Shown piece after piece: positions 32,129-40,924 of a stretch of DNA of 51,691 nucleotides. Within the stretch, counting starts at the first letter, position 1, and each line of letters opens with the position of its first letter. The notes beneath the pieces are model-generated. The model did no database searches and was not told where the DNA came from. It saw only the letters and a list, made by a program, of their open reading frames with translations. Location: positions 1 through 51,691 of the forward strand of contig ONIL01000029.1 in NCBI GenBank assembly GCA_900317835.1, given 5' to 3'. This stretch comes from an uncultured Prevotellaceae bacterium (GTDB lineage Bacteria > Bacteroidota > Bacteroidia > Bacteroidales > Muribaculaceae). The translations under genes were made by a program, and so were the position numbers.

Positions 32129-32830
32129 ATGATTGGAACGATTGTCAATACCTGCACCATAGTGGTGGGGACGCTGGTGGGCGTCGCACTCAACAAGGGC
32201 ATCAAGACCCGCTACAAGACGATACTGAATAATGCGCTGGGACTGGCATGCTTTGGCATCGGCCTCAATGCGGTGGTGACCAACCTGCCCAAGAGCCAGT
32301 ATCCCGTGCTGTTTGTCGCGGCAATGGCAATAGGCAGCGTGGTTGGGGTAGCCCTCGACATCAATGGACGCATCAAGCGCTACATCAACGACAAGAGCAA
32401 CACGATGAAAAAAGGGCAGTCCCACAACCTTGCCGACGGTGTGACCACCGCCAGTCTGGTCTATTGCATCGGGCCGCTGTCGATGCTCGGGCCTGTCATC
32501 AGTGCACTGCAGGGCGACAACACCTTCCTATTCACCAATGCGACCCTCGACTTGGTCACCGCAACCATCTTTGGCTCGACCTACGGCATCGGCATGCTTC
32601 TGGCGGCGCCTGTATTGTTCCTGTGGCAAGGCATGTTTTACTGCATCGCCTTGATGTCGAGCGCCGCAGTAAGCGAGGCCTTGATGGCCGAACTGCTCAT
32701 TGTCGGCGGCTTGCTCATCACAGCCTCGGGCTTGTCGCTCCTTCGCATCCGCGACTGCCAGGTGCTCAACATGTTGCCGGCATTGCTCGTGCCACCGCTG
32801 TGGTTCCTGTTGATGTGGCTGATTGGCTAA
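32129..32830 (+). CDS. DUF554 family membrane protein
   Basis: A 233-residue polytopic protein starting at the ATG at 32129 (MIGTIVNTCTIVVGTLVG); an in-frame TTG four codons upstream is less likely. Repeated glycine-rich helices (LGLACFGIGLNAVV, AAMAIGSVVGVALDINGRI, VTTASLVYCIGPLSMLGPVI, TATIFGSTYGIGMLLAAPVL) identify the DUF554/YdfK family, thought to be transporters but of unknown substrate. It is the first gene to the right of the invertible segment, reading away from it. Confidence 0.9.
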   Translation: MIGTIVNTCTIVVGTLVGVALNKGIKTRYKTILNNALGLACFGIGLNAVVTNLPKSQYPVLFVAAMAIGSVVGVALDINGRIKRYINDKSNTMKKGQSHNLADGVTTASLVYCIGPLSMLGPVISALQGDNTFLFTNATLDLVTATIFGSTYGIGMLLAAPVLFLWQGMFYCIALMSSAAVSEALMAELLIVGGLLITASGLSLLRIRDCQVLNMLPALLVPPLWFLLMWLIG

Positions 32831-32877
32831 TCTGCGCCATTGCACCCGTTATTCGAGGTGTTTTAAATCTTTTTGAG

Positions 32878-32885
32878 TAATTTTG
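32878..32885 (+). promoter_or_regulatory. Promoter -7 element of the phospholipase gene
   Basis: TAATTTTG, 26 bases before the ATG at 32912. Confidence 0.5.
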
Positions 32886-32911
32886 TAGTCTGTAACAATA
32901 CCATTAAATTG

Positions 32912-33760
32912 ATGAGCATGATTCACCGTCTTTTGATATTCTTGATTCTGCTGGCAGGGATCAACATTCATGCAGTAGGACAAATTGTTAACAATGAGAA
33001 GGCTGACCGGCAATTTGCCGACAGCATCCGTGCCGAACTCGACAACAGGCCTTACTTCAGCCTCTACAAGGACACTTACTTTATTGGCGGCACCGTGCTA
33101 GGTGGCACCCCTGACGCTTATAACAGTGACGTGAAATTTCAGATCAGCTTCCAGCAGCGCCTGACCAAGAGTGTGCTCCCCGGACACACCTACCTGTACC
33201 TGTTCTATACACAAAAAGCCATCTGGCACGTCTTCAGGAACTCGTTGCCTTTTCATGACCTGAACTTCAATCCAGGTATCGGTCTGTCCAAGTACATCAT
33301 CATGAAAAACAAACTGGTGAGCAAGGCCACATTGATGCTGGAGCACGAGTCCAACGGCAAGGACGGCATCATGTCACGCAGTTGGAACAAAATCTCGATT
33401 GCTGGTGAGGCCTACATCTCCCCCAATCTCATGGCACATGCCAAGTACTGGATACCCATCGTTGACGGGAAATACAATAAGGACATCCTGGATTACAGTG
33501 GCATTTATCAGGCTGGCTTCCAGGCCGTCAGCAACGACAACAAGTGGGTGCTCGACATGACACTGGTCAAGCGCCAAGGCTGGAAACTCAACTTCAACAC
33601 CATTGTGCAACTGGGCTACCGCATCAACCACAATTCCAACCAATTCATCATGCTGCAGTATTACAACGGATATGGTGAGTGCATGATGGACTACAAGCAG
33701 TACCACTCGCGCCTGCGCATCGGACTGCTTATCCGTCCACGCTTCTTCAGCGACTTTTAG
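32912..33760 (+). CDS. pldA: Outer-membrane phospholipase A
   Basis: A 282-residue protein with a signal peptide (MSMIHRLLIFLILLAGINIHAVG). The catalytic triad of OMPLA is readable with the E. coli spacing: His145 and Ser147 in LEHESNG and Asn159 in SRSWNKI. The rest alternates as a 12-stranded barrel and ends in Phe (RPRFFSDF). It hydrolyses phospholipids that reach the outer leaflet of the outer membrane. The start could also be the ATG at 32918. It follows the DUF554 gene by 81 bases and has its own promoter. Confidence 0.92.
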   Translation: MSMIHRLLIFLILLAGINIHAVGQIVNNEKADRQFADSIRAELDNRPYFSLYKDTYFIGGTVLGGTPDAYNSDVKFQISFQQRLTKSVLPGHTYLYLFYTQKAIWHVFRNSLPFHDLNFNPGIGLSKYIIMKNKLVSKATLMLEHESNGKDGIMSRSWNKISIAGEAYISPNLMAHAKYWIPIVDGKYNKDILDYSGIYQAGFQAVSNDNKWVLDMTLVKRQGWKLNFNTIVQLGYRINHNSNQFIMLQYYNGYGECMMDYKQYHSRLRIGLLIRPRFFSDF

Positions 33761-33811
33761 CAAATCACAATATAGCATCGGCCAAATGGTCAGGGTTTGA
33801 GAAAAAAATAC

Positions 33812-33819
33812 TATCTTTG
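33812..33819 (+). promoter_or_regulatory. Promoter -7 element of the GYF/CD225 gene
   Basis: TATCTTTG followed by C, 30 bases before the ATG at 33849. Confidence 0.6.
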
Positions 33820-33848
33820 CGACAATCGTGAATTTAACTTCTAGAATT

Positions 33849-34382
33849 ATGCATTACTGGATTAACCATAATGGAGTGCAGTCGGGTCCGGTGGACCTCG
33901 ACGGCATCAAGGAATTGCACCTCACATCGGCTGCCTATGTGTGGCATGAGGGACTACCCGATTGGGTAAAAATTACCCAACTGCCCGAGTTGCAGGGAAC
34001 ATATGAAGTGGTCGGCGAGCCTATCGTCGCTGCATCCAAGCCACAAGGCGGCGCCGTGACGGGGCAACCCTACCAGCAACAGCCATCCATGCCCCAGCAG
34101 CAGTATGCCAATGACCTGGAGCCGGCTCAAACCGAGCCGTGCCCTCCCACCAACTTGGTATGGGCCATCATCTCGACCGTGTTGTGCTGCCTGCCCGTCG
34201 GCATCGTGGCCATCATCTACGCCCTCAAGGTGACCAACAAGTACCGCGAGGGTGATATCGAGGGCGCCAAGCGTGCCAGCGAGACAGGTGCCTGGTGGTG
34301 CATCGCATCGATTGTACTGGGCATCATCTTCTGCCAGCCCATGCTGTCGATGCTTCCCGAGCTCATGGGATCGGGTATGTGA
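33849..34382 (+). CDS. GYF_2 and CD225/dispanin domain membrane protein
   Basis: A 177-residue protein. Residues 1-50 are a GYF_2 (DUF4339) domain (MHYWINHNGVQSGPVDLDGI, YVWHEGLPDWVKI), then a Gln/Pro linker, then a CD225/dispanin module with two membrane helices (NLVWAIISTVLCCLPVGIVA and WWCIASIVLGIIF) around YALKVTNKYREGDIEGAKRA. Such proteins are widespread in Bacteroidota with unknown function. It is followed after 12 bases by a DUF2752 gene, a common pairing. Confidence 0.88.
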   Translation: MHYWINHNGVQSGPVDLDGIKELHLTSAAYVWHEGLPDWVKITQLPELQGTYEVVGEPIVAASKPQGGAVTGQPYQQQPSMPQQQYANDLEPAQTEPCPPTNLVWAIISTVLCCLPVGIVAIIYALKVTNKYREGDIEGAKRASETGAWWCIASIVLGIIFCQPMLSMLPELMGSGM

Positions 34383-34394
34383 CCTTGAGGCGAG

Positions 34395-34769
34395 ATGCGC
34401 CGCACCATGATCATCATCCTAGTTGTAGCCGCACTGTTGGTGTTCGGTTTCATTTATTATGCGCTGGACCCATCAGCATCGTCGGCATTTCCCCAGTGCA
34501 CCTTCTTGACGCTCACGGGTTACAAATGCCCTGGATGCGGCAGCCAGCGTGCCATCCATGCCCTGCTGCATGGTGATGTGGTCGATGCTTTCAAATACAA
34601 TGCGATGCTGTTCATCGCTATTCCATGGATTGGCCTTTGTGTTTACGCCGAGAGCCGCCGCACGCGCAACCCGCGCCAGTATGCACGCCTCAATGCGCCA
34701 TTGCTTATCTGGCTCTTCCTTGCGATGGTGCTCATCTGGTGGGTGTTACGCAATATCTTCGGCTGGTGA
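34395..34769 (+). CDS. DUF2752 family membrane protein
   Basis: A 124-residue protein with three hydrophobic segments and the DUF2752 signature CPGCGSQRAIHALLHGD, preceded by CTFLTLTGYKC. The Cys-rich loop suggests metal or redox chemistry but none has been shown. It is co-transcribed with the CD225 gene just upstream. Confidence 0.88.
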   Translation: MRRTMIIILVVAALLVFGFIYYALDPSASSAFPQCTFLTLTGYKCPGCGSQRAIHALLHGDVVDAFKYNAMLFIAIPWIGLCVYAESRRTRNPRQYARLNAPLLIWLFLAMVLIWWVLRNIFGW

Positions 34770-34798
34770 CCTCCTATCGACGCGACGTTTTTAATTGA

Positions 34799-35755
34799 AT
34801 GGAAAAAATGAAAGATAGAATATATTGGCTTGATTGGCTAAAAGTATTTGGCATGTGCTTGGTGGTGTATGCCCACATTGACACGCAAAGTCTCATGAAC
34901 CGATTCATTTTTTCTTTTCACATGGCTTTGTTTTTCATGATTTCAGGCTTTTTGAACAAACGGCGTGATTTCAAGGATGAATGTAAAGTTGTGTTCCGAT
35001 CGCTTTTCATTCCCTATTTTATTTTTTCCTCATTATTGATTCTATTGTGTTCAGGTCCTTTTGTGAAATACTTTTTCCATATTTCCATCGGTTCCCTGGA
35101 GGAAGTCCCCTTGCTGATCAGACCACTGTGGTTTGTTTACTCTCTTGCCATTATAAGGCTCATTTCGAGTCTGCTTGGCTCATCATCCCTAAGAAGTATT
35201 ATCGCTGCAGTCGTCTGCATTTGTGCTTTCATCGCATTATTGCGCTTTAATCTTATTCCTGAAGATACTGACTTGTTCCAGATAAACACGACGTTAATGG
35301 CATTCCCGTTCTTTATATTTGGCGTTTTCTTGAAAAAATACTTCAAGTTCATTACCAAATATAAAGTATATATCATGCTGCTTTCCTTGCCATTCTTCTA
35401 TTTTGCAATAAAGAATGGGGACGTGAACATGTTCAGATGTGCACCAGGCAATAACCTGGTACTGTTCTACCTGAATGCTGCTTTTATATCAGTCTTTTTT
35501 ATTCTACTATTCGAAACATTCTTCAATAAGATGTCTAATGAGGTGATCAAAACCACCTCAATGGGATTAATCATAGTTCTTGCTTCTCACTTATTTATCA
35601 CCGAAATTATTGATAAATACACATTCCATACATTGCATCCCGCCATATTGACTATTCTTGTCATGGTTGTTGGATTTGTCTTGAGCTGGATAACGCTGAG
35701 GTATTTTCCTTTTATCTTGGGCAAACCATTAAAACTAAAAGGGCGGAAGGAATAA
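34799..35755 (+). CDS. Acyltransferase 3 family membrane protein
   Basis: A 318-residue polytopic protein starting MEKMKDRIYWLDWLKVFGMC, with the acyltransferase 3 features LVVYAHID (catalytic-type His), FSFHMALFFMISGF and RSLFIPYFIFSS. Members transfer O-acetyl or other acyl groups to surface glycans or export small molecules. The gene is visibly more AT-rich than its neighbours and uses codons such as ATA and TTA more, suggesting acquisition by transfer. It lies 29 bases after the DUF2752 gene with no promoter of its own in sight. Confidence 0.85.
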   Translation: MEKMKDRIYWLDWLKVFGMCLVVYAHIDTQSLMNRFIFSFHMALFFMISGFLNKRRDFKDECKVVFRSLFIPYFIFSSLLILLCSGPFVKYFFHISIGSLEEVPLLIRPLWFVYSLAIIRLISSLLGSSSLRSIIAAVVCICAFIALLRFNLIPEDTDLFQINTTLMAFPFFIFGVFLKKYFKFITKYKVYIMLLSLPFFYFAIKNGDVNMFRCAPGNNLVLFYLNAAFISVFFILLFETFFNKMSNEVIKTTSMGLIIVLASHLFITEIIDKYTFHTLHPAILTILVMVVGFVLSWITLRYFPFILGKPLKLKGRKE

Positions 35756-35761
35756 TGGGCT

Positions 35762-35851
35762 GAGGTTCAGACCTCCACAGGTGCTTCCCACTGTGATGGG
35801 AGCAGGAAACAAGAAAGGAGACCGACGATAATGTCAATCTCCTTTTCTTGT
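35762..35851. other. Cluster of three hairpins between acyltransferase gene and tRNA-Gln
   Basis: GAGGT-TCAG-ACCTC (35762-35775), CACAG/CTGTG (35776-35780 with 35791-35795) and a longer stem with one bulge (35809-35821 with 35838-35851) follow each other. The last may end transcription on either strand, though T runs are poor. Confidence 0.4.
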
Positions 35852-35924
35852 GGTTGCCTTGCCCGGACTCGAACCAGGAAATGCGGCACCAAAAACCGTT
35901 GTGTTACCATTACACTACAAGGCA
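35851..35924 (-). tRNA. tRNA-Gln (TTG anticodon)
   Basis: Minus-strand cloverleaf: acceptor TGCCTTG/CAAGGCA, D stem GTGT/ACAC, anticodon loop TTTTGGT with anticodon TTG, T arm CCTGG-TTCGAGT-CCGGG, and an encoded CCA. The top anticodon-stem pair is mismatched (A-C), otherwise complete. Confidence 0.92.
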
Positions 35925-35966
35925 ATCCTTATGTCACCAGAGCGGCATGCCGCCCTAAATGCGGTG

Positions 35967-35974
35967 CAAAATTA
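35967..35974 (-). promoter_or_regulatory. Promoter -7 element of tRNA-Gln
   Basis: TAATTTTG followed by C on the minus strand, 43 bases before the tRNA 5' end. A 12-base palindrome GCGGCATGCCGC (35942-35953) lies between. Confidence 0.5.
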
Positions 35975-36032
35975 CTGCTTTTTTTTGAAATGCAATCTTT
36001 TTTACCGCATTTTTTGCCAATTAAGGCTCAAA

Positions 36033-37325
36033 TCATTTGACGATGAGCAAGTAGTAGTTCTTCTTGCCCTTCTGTGCAAGGATATACTTGCCATTGAGCA
36101 ACATGTCGGCGCTGGCGGGCATGTTGGGGTCGGCGAGCTTCTCCTTGTTGATGCTCACACCGCCGCCCTGGGTCAGCTTGCGCATTTCGCCCTTGCTGGG
36201 GAAGACGGCAGCCGCGTCGGTTAACAGCGAGATCATCGGAGTCCCCTCGTCGATGGCACTGCGGGGCACCTCAAAGGTGGGAACACCCTCAAACACGCTC
36301 AGCAACGTGTCCTCGTCAATCTTGTGCAGGGTATCCTTGGCCTTGTTTGAGAACAGAATCTGCGATGCCTCGACAGCATTCTCATATTCCTCAGCACTGT
36401 GCACCATGGTGGTGATTTCCTTGGCCAGGCGCTTCTGCAGCGGGCGCAGGCCGGGATCCTTCTCCTGCTCGGCAATCAGCTCTTCAATTTCGTCCTGGGG
36501 CAGAGCTGTGAAGATTTTGATGTATTTCTTAGCGTCCTCGTCGCTCACGTTAATCCAGAACTGGTAGAACTTGTAGGGTGAGGTGCGCTTGGGGTCGAGC
36601 CACACGTTGCCACCCTCGGTCTTGCCGAACTTGGTGCCGTCGCTCTTGGTGATGAGCGGGCAGGTGATGGCATAGGCCTCGCCGCCGTTGATGCGGCGGA
36701 TGAGCTCGGTACCCGTGGTGATGTTGCCCCACTGGTCGCTGCCACCCATCTGCAGCTTGCAGCCCTCGTGCTCATAGAGGTACAGGAAATCGTATCCCTG
36801 GAGCAGCTGGTAGGAGAACTCGGTGAACGACATTCCGTGGTCGGCGTTGGCAGCCAGGCGCTTTTTAACGCTGTCCTTCGCCATCATGTAGTTGACGGTG
36901 ATGTGCTTGCCGATGTCGCGGATGAAGCTCAGGAAGGTGAAGTCCTTCATCCAGTCATAGTTGTTCACCACGATGGCGTGGTTGGGGGCATCGCTGTCAA
37001 AGTCCAGGAACTTGGCCAGCTGCTGACGGATGCACTCCTGGTTGTGGCGCAGCGTCTCCTCATCGATGAGCTTGCGCTCCTGCGACTTCATCGAGGGGTC
37101 GCCAATCATGCCCGTTGCACCGCCAATCAGCGCGATGGGACGGTGTCCCGCACGCTGCAGGTGCTTGAGCATCATCACGCCCACCAGGTGGCCGATGTGC
37201 AGTGAGTCGGCGGTGGGGTCGATGCCCACATAACCGCTGGTCATTTCCTTGTTGAGTTGCTCCTCGGCACCAGGCATGATGTCGTTAATCATCCCGCGCC
37301 ATTTCAGTTCTTCTACAAAATTCAT
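36033..37325 (-). CDS. tyrS: Tyrosyl-tRNA synthetase
   Basis: A 430-residue class I synthetase that charges tRNA-Tyr. The HIGH motif is HIGHLVG near residue 43 and the KMSKS-type loop is KFGKTEGG, as in other bacterial Tyr[14 protein letters not shown] holds tyrosine-binding residues. The C-terminal S4-like RNA-binding domain ([14 protein letters not shown]) is present. In many Bacteroidales tyrS follows the hemD-rnpA-yidD-tatD cluster; here it is 13 kb away. It forms a single-gene unit. Confidence 0.97.
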   Translation of the reverse strand: MNFVEELKWRGMINDIMPGAEEQLNKEMTSGYVGIDPTADSLHIGHLVGVMMLKHLQRAGHRPIALIGGATGMIGDPSMKSQERKLIDEETLRHNQECIRQQLAKFLDFDSDAPNHAIVVNNYDWMKDFTFLSFIRDIGKHITVNYMMAKDSVKKRLAANADHGMSFTEFSYQLLQGYDFLYLYEHEGCKLQMGGSDQWGNITTGTELIRRINGGEAYAITCPLITKSDGTKFGKTEGGNVWLDPKRTSPYKFYQFWINVSDEDAKKYIKIFTALPQDEIEELIAEQEKDPGLRPLQKRLAKEITTMVHSAEEYENAVEASQILFSNKAKDTLHKIDEDTLLSVFEGVPTFEVPRSAIDEGTPMISLLTDAAAVFPSKGEMRKLTQGGGVSINKEKLADPNMPASADMLLNGKYILAQKGKKNYYLLIVK

Positions 37326-37369
37326 TGTTTTTATTATCGTTTTTAGTTGGTTATTTCACTATTGAAGGG

Positions 37370-37377
37370 CAAAGGTA
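37370..37377 (-). promoter_or_regulatory. Promoter -7 element of tyrS
   Basis: TACCTTTG followed by G-less spacer on the minus strand, 44 bases before the start. No -33 match. Confidence 0.55.
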
Positions 37378-37454
37378 CAATAAATTTATAAATCAGCCCT
37401 CTTTTTCATCCCGATTTCCTGTTCTGGCCATTTTGAGAGTCCACCGTGAAACAA

Positions 37455-37486
37455 GCCGGGCAGCCCGTGATTGACGGCTGTCCGGC
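37455..37486 (-). terminator. Terminator after the GYF-domain gene
   Basis: An 11-bp stem with one G-U pair (37455-37465 with 37476-37486), with a weak T tract on the minus strand. Confidence 0.55.
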
Positions 37487-37513
37487 GTGTTGAGTGCTGG
37501 GTGTCGTGATTCT

Positions 37514-38458
37514 TTAATTGCCCAGTTTGTCGATTTGCTGCTTGGCCCACTCCTTGGCCATGCGGATGGCCTCGTTGGCCATCTGGTTGACCATGCTGTC
37601 CATGCCCTCGGGGATCTCAACACCCATGATGCTGTCGGGCAGCACACCGGGATCGGGCATGTCGTCCTCCTCGGCCATCGGGTCGTCACTGTCATTTTGG
37701 GGAGCGGGAGCTGGTGCTGGCGGCATAATGCGGGGATGGCTGGCCTCGTAGTCGTCCATCGCCTTGGTCCATGCCTTCTCGATATCCTCCTTTCCAAAGG
37801 TGAACACATGGCCAAACACGCCCAACGACACCATCTTGTCTTTGTTGTCGCCCACATTGACCGTGCCCACCGAGCAGACAACGTAGTTCTTGACGTCAAG
37901 ATAATTCGAGACAATCTTTTCGGTACCAAAGCCCGTAAGCTCCTTGAGAGCTTTATTGATCAAGTCGCCGAAGGCTCCGCCAATACCAGTGATACCACCG
38001 ATGTTCTCGTCCACCTTGTCATCCACCCAGGCCTTGGTTACCTCCTGGATAGCGGATTCATGATCTTGACGATCGGGGCAAGTGAATACCATCGTGGCAA
38101 ACAAGATGGCTAAAACCAGGGCAGCAATAAGCCATGGTGTGCAACCGCTCTTCTTTTTGGGCTCCTCGACGGGCATGCGGGGCGGTACCTGAGGGGGTGG
38201 TACCTGACTCGGTGCGGTTGCGGGCTCATAGGGAGCCCCTGTCGTCACCTGGTTCTCGGCAATGCGAGCGGCCTGCTGAGCGGCCTCAAACTCGGCACGC
38301 TGCAGCACGGCGGTCAACTCAGGCACATCGCCTGCCTGCATCCAGTCGGCCATGCCTGGTGCCCACACTTCACTCTCGGGGTTAATGCCCCGCTGTGACA
38401 ATTCCTCGATGGAAAACGGGCCTTCCTGTTTTCCATTGACAATCAGATGAAATTCCAT
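37514..38458 (-). CDS. GYF_2 (DUF4339) domain membrane protein
   Basis: A 314-residue protein. Residues 1-50 form a GYF_2 domain (MEFHLIVNGKQEGPFSIEEL, EVWAPGMADWMQAGDVPEL). A Pro/Gln linker and one membrane helix (CTPWLIAALVLAILFATMVF) follow, then a periplasmic domain containing YVVCSVGTVNVGDNKDKMVS and LGVFGHVFTF, which resembles the DUF4359 pattern. A Pro/Asp-rich stretch and an amphipathic C-terminus end the protein. Function unknown. It is separated from the LytTR operon by 166 bases and has its own promoter. Confidence 0.8.
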   Translation of the reverse strand: MEFHLIVNGKQEGPFSIEELSQRGINPESEVWAPGMADWMQAGDVPELTAVLQRAEFEAAQQAARIAENQVTTGAPYEPATAPSQVPPPQVPPRMPVEEPKKKSGCTPWLIAALVLAILFATMVFTCPDRQDHESAIQEVTKAWVDDKVDENIGGITGIGGAFGDLINKALKELTGFGTEKIVSNYLDVKNYVVCSVGTVNVGDNKDKMVSLGVFGHVFTFGKEDIEKAWTKAMDDYEASHPRIMPPAPAPAPQNDSDDPMAEEDDMPDPGVLPDSIMGVEIPEGMDSMVNQMANEAIRMAKEWAKQQIDKLGN

Positions 38459-38486
38459 ATTCGTTTATTATTACTAATCTGTTATA

Positions 38487-38519
38487 CAAAGGTATTATTA
38501 TCGTTGTACTGAATACAAT
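38487..38519 (-). promoter_or_regulatory. Promoter of the GYF-domain gene
   Basis: ATTG (38516-38519), 21 bases, TACCTTTG (38487-38494) on the minus strand. Confidence 0.6.
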
Positions 38520-38624
38520 TATCATGCCAATTTTTCGAGCCAAGAACTGATAATGATGATGCAAGAAAAAGACAGAATAATTGATTGTTCAGGATACTGC
38601 AATCAGTCTTTTATTGCGAGTCAG

Positions 38625-39341
38625 TTACTTGGCACTGATGAAGTCTTGGAAGGCCTGCTTATAGCTGTCCCCGATGGGAATATACACGTCGCCAAAGACG
38701 ATGCGGTTGCGCTCAATCTCACGGATTTTGCTCTTTTGCACGATAAACGAGCGGTGCACCCTGATGAAGCGTGATGCGGGCAACATCTGCTCGATGGCTT
38801 TCATGTTCATCAGCGACAGGATGGGATGAGGCGATTGCTCGGTGTAAATCTTCACGTAGTCCTTCAGTCCCTCGATGTAACGGATGTCGTCAAGATTAAT
38901 CTGCAACAGCTTGTACTCGCTCTTGACAAAGATACTCTTGATTTCTTCATTCCCACTGGCGGGTGTCTCGGGTTGTTGCACGAGCTGGAACCACTGCATC
39001 GCCTTGTTGCATGCCTCAAGGAAGTCGCCATAGCTGATGGGCTTCAACAGGTAGTCGAGCGCATTCACACGAAAGCCGTCAACGGCATATTGATTAAAGG
39101 CCGTTGTGAACACGACGCGGGTGTTCTCGGGCACCATGCGGCTAAATTCCAGGCCATCGAGCTCGGGCATCTGGATATCCAGGAAAAGCAGGTCAACGGG
39201 GTTCTCCACGATGCCGTGTAGGGCATCGGTAGCGTTACTGTACTTGCCGCACAGCTCCAGGAACGGAATCTTCTGCACATAGCTTGCCAGCAGCTCTACC
39301 GCCAGCGGCTCGTCGTCAACAATGGCACACTTGATGATCAT
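38625..39341 (-). CDS. LytTR-family response regulator
   Basis: A 238-residue regulator. The receiver domain (IIKCAIVDDEPLAVELLASY) has the phosphoacceptor Asp55 in LLFLDIQMPELDGLEF and the conserved Lys in YLLKPI. The C-terminal LytTR DNA-binding domain contains IRYIEGLKDYVKIYTEQSPH and FIRVHRSFIVQKSKI. Its ATG overlaps the stop of the sensor kinase by four bases, so the two form a two-component system of the LytS/LytR type. Target genes are unknown. Confidence 0.93.
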   Translation of the reverse strand: MIIKCAIVDDEPLAVELLASYVQKIPFLELCGKYSNATDALHGIVENPVDLLFLDIQMPELDGLEFSRMVPENTRVVFTTAFNQYAVDGFRVNALDYLLKPISYGDFLEACNKAMQWFQLVQQPETPASGNEEIKSIFVKSEYKLLQINLDDIRYIEGLKDYVKIYTEQSPHPILSLMNMKAIEQMLPASRFIRVHRSFIVQKSKIREIERNRIVFGDVYIPIGDSYKQAFQDFISAK

Positions 39342-40414
39342 GATTTCTCTTTCTTGATAGTGATTTTAGAATAGTATTCCTTGCCGTCGGCAGTCTTGCC
39401 CTGCTCCCAGGTGTAACGGTCGGGGTACATGAGTTCCAGGCGACGGCTCACCTGCTCCAGCCCAATGCCCGATCCACTCTTGTCGTTACCACGCTTGGGA
39501 TAGCAGGTGTTGTGAGTCTCGCAGGTGATATCACCATCGACCTGCGACAGGCTGATGTCTATCTCACCCGACCCCTGTGGCGAGATGCCGTGCTTGAAGG
39601 CATTCTCGATGAGTGAGATGAAGATGAGCGGCGCAACAGGCGTGGTGTCGTTAGGGCTCACGCTGATATCGGTCGTGATTTTCACGTGGTCGGTGACCCT
39701 GATTTTCATCAATTCGATATAGTTGCGCATGAAATCGGCTTCCTTGTAGAGCGGCACAAAATCCTGCTGGTTCTCGTAGAGCATGTGCCGCAGCAGCTTG
39801 CTCAACTCGCTGACAGCCGTTTGGGCCTTCTCCTGATCAAAGGCAATGAGGGCATAGATGTTATTCAGCGTGTTCAGCAAGAAGTGAGGGTTCAACTGAT
39901 TGCGCATGTTGCTCAATTCGGCTTCGGTGCGGGCCGCCTCGGCCTCTCGGCGCGCATTCTCGATATGCTGCCACCGCTGTATCATGCGCACTGCCACAGC
40001 AAGAGCGATAATCAGGATAAAGATCAATGTGGCCCAAAAGTAACGGGGCGCTCGATTCGGACGAGGCTTGCGCATGACATTGCCCAGGTCAGGCAGCAAC
40101 TGCACGGCTACCCAGTGCCACAGGTCTATGGCCAGCAGGCCAAAAATTATGGCAAACAAATTGGCCAGCAGGAACATTTTCCAGTCGTTCTTTTTGAGCA
40201 AGAAGCGGGGCACAATCCACAGGTAGTTCAGGTAGAACACCAGGATATAGGCCAAGGGGTTGCCCAACCATCGGCAATACCAATGCCATGTGGCGGTCCA
40301 GGCGTCACCGGAATTATGGAACAACAAGGGTGCCACAATCAGCACAGCCCAGCACAGCATGTGCAGGATCAGGTAGCGTGACTTGGGTTTGGTATCTTGC
40401 AAAGTAGTAGCCAT
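39338..40414 (-). CDS. LytS-type sensor histidine kinase
   Basis: A 358-residue kinase with four membrane helices in the first 145 residues, a short coiled coil, and the His_kinase domain with the phosphoacceptor His177 in RNQLNPHFLLNTLNNIYALI. The ATP-binding parts are IFISLIENAFKHGISPQGSG and SGIGLEQVSRRLELMYPDRY. No extracellular sensing domain is present, so the membrane region itself must sense the signal. It is the first gene of the operon and has a strong promoter. Confidence 0.93.
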   Translation of the reverse strand: MATTLQDTKPKSRYLILHMLCWAVLIVAPLLFHNSGDAWTATWHWYCRWLGNPLAYILVFYLNYLWIVPRFLLKKNDWKMFLLANLFAIIFGLLAIDLWHWVAVQLLPDLGNVMRKPRPNRAPRYFWATLIFILIIALAVAVRMIQRWQHIENARREAEAARTEAELSNMRNQLNPHFLLNTLNNIYALIAFDQEKAQTAVSELSKLLRHMLYENQQDFVPLYKEADFMRNYIELMKIRVTDHVKITTDISVSPNDTTPVAPLIFISLIENAFKHGISPQGSGEIDISLSQVDGDITCETHNTCYPKRGNDKSGSGIGLEQVSRRLELMYPDRYTWEQGKTADGKEYYSKITIKKEKS

Positions 40415-40451
40415 TTCCGTTAATCAAATTTTTGGGTTCGTTTCTCTATCG

Positions 40452-40483
40452 CAAAGATAGTCAACACTTCCCGCTCTTACAAA
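40452..40483 (-). promoter_or_regulatory. Promoter of the LytS/LytTR operon
   Basis: TTTG (40480-40483), exactly 20 bases, TATCTTTG (40452-40459) on the minus strand: a full consensus promoter. The remaining gap up to the tRNA-Leu promoter (40484-40750) shows no gene. Confidence 0.75.
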
Positions 40484-40753
40484 TATTATCGACAAAAATA
40501 CACTTCCCCTCGACAAAACAATTCATTGCCGAATGAAAGCCCACATCTCTTTTCATGGCCATTGTCCCCGTTGAGGCTACTGTCCTACTCACTGGTCTTG
40601 ATGCTAACAACTGCGATAGCGCTGATGAAAACTGATGCCGGCAATTCCGTTCATTCAATCAATTGATGGCACAATCGTGAGATTGAAGTCAACTGATGGA
40701 AAAGATTTTCGGGATTTTTTTTGGCAAATTGCTTGCGTATTAAAAAAAAGTGT

Positions 40754-40761
40754 TACCTTTG
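40754..40761 (+). promoter_or_regulatory. Promoter -7 element of tRNA-Leu
   Basis: TACCTTTG followed by C, 20 bases before the tRNA, with TTG 18 bases upstream (40733-40735). Confidence 0.65.
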
Positions 40762-40780
40762 CAGTCGCAAAACCAAAAAT

Positions 40781-40865
40781 GCCCAGGTGGCGGAATTGGT
40801 AGACGCGCACGTTTCAGGTGCGTGTGCCGCGAGGTGTGCGGGTTCGAGTCCCGCCCTGGGCACCA
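40781..40865 (+). tRNA. tRNA-Leu (CAG anticodon)
   Basis: An 85-base class II tRNA: acceptor GCCCAGG/CCTGGGC, D arm GGCGGAATTGGTAGACGC, anticodon loop TTCAGGT with anticodon CAG, a long variable arm, T loop TTCGAGT and an encoded CCA. Confidence 0.95.
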
Positions 40866-40868
40866 CCA

Positions 40869-40904
40869 AAAATCCCTGATAATCGGTTGATTATCAGGGA
40901 TTTT
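40869..40904. terminator. Bidirectional terminator between tRNA-Leu and the EEP genes
   Basis: A perfect 16-bp stem (40869-40884 with 40889-40904) closed by GGTT; the outer A/T pairs give a T run on either strand. It ends tRNA-Leu on the plus strand and the TonB-EEP operon on the minus strand. Confidence 0.9.
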
Positions 40905-40924
40905 ATTTTGTATCTACCCGAAGA

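Noticed and set aside
35809-35851. Reading this stem as a standard terminator of the acyltransferase gene
   Set aside because: The T tract is broken (TTTTCTTGTGG) and the stem overlaps the tRNA-Gln CCA end; left as an unassigned hairpin.
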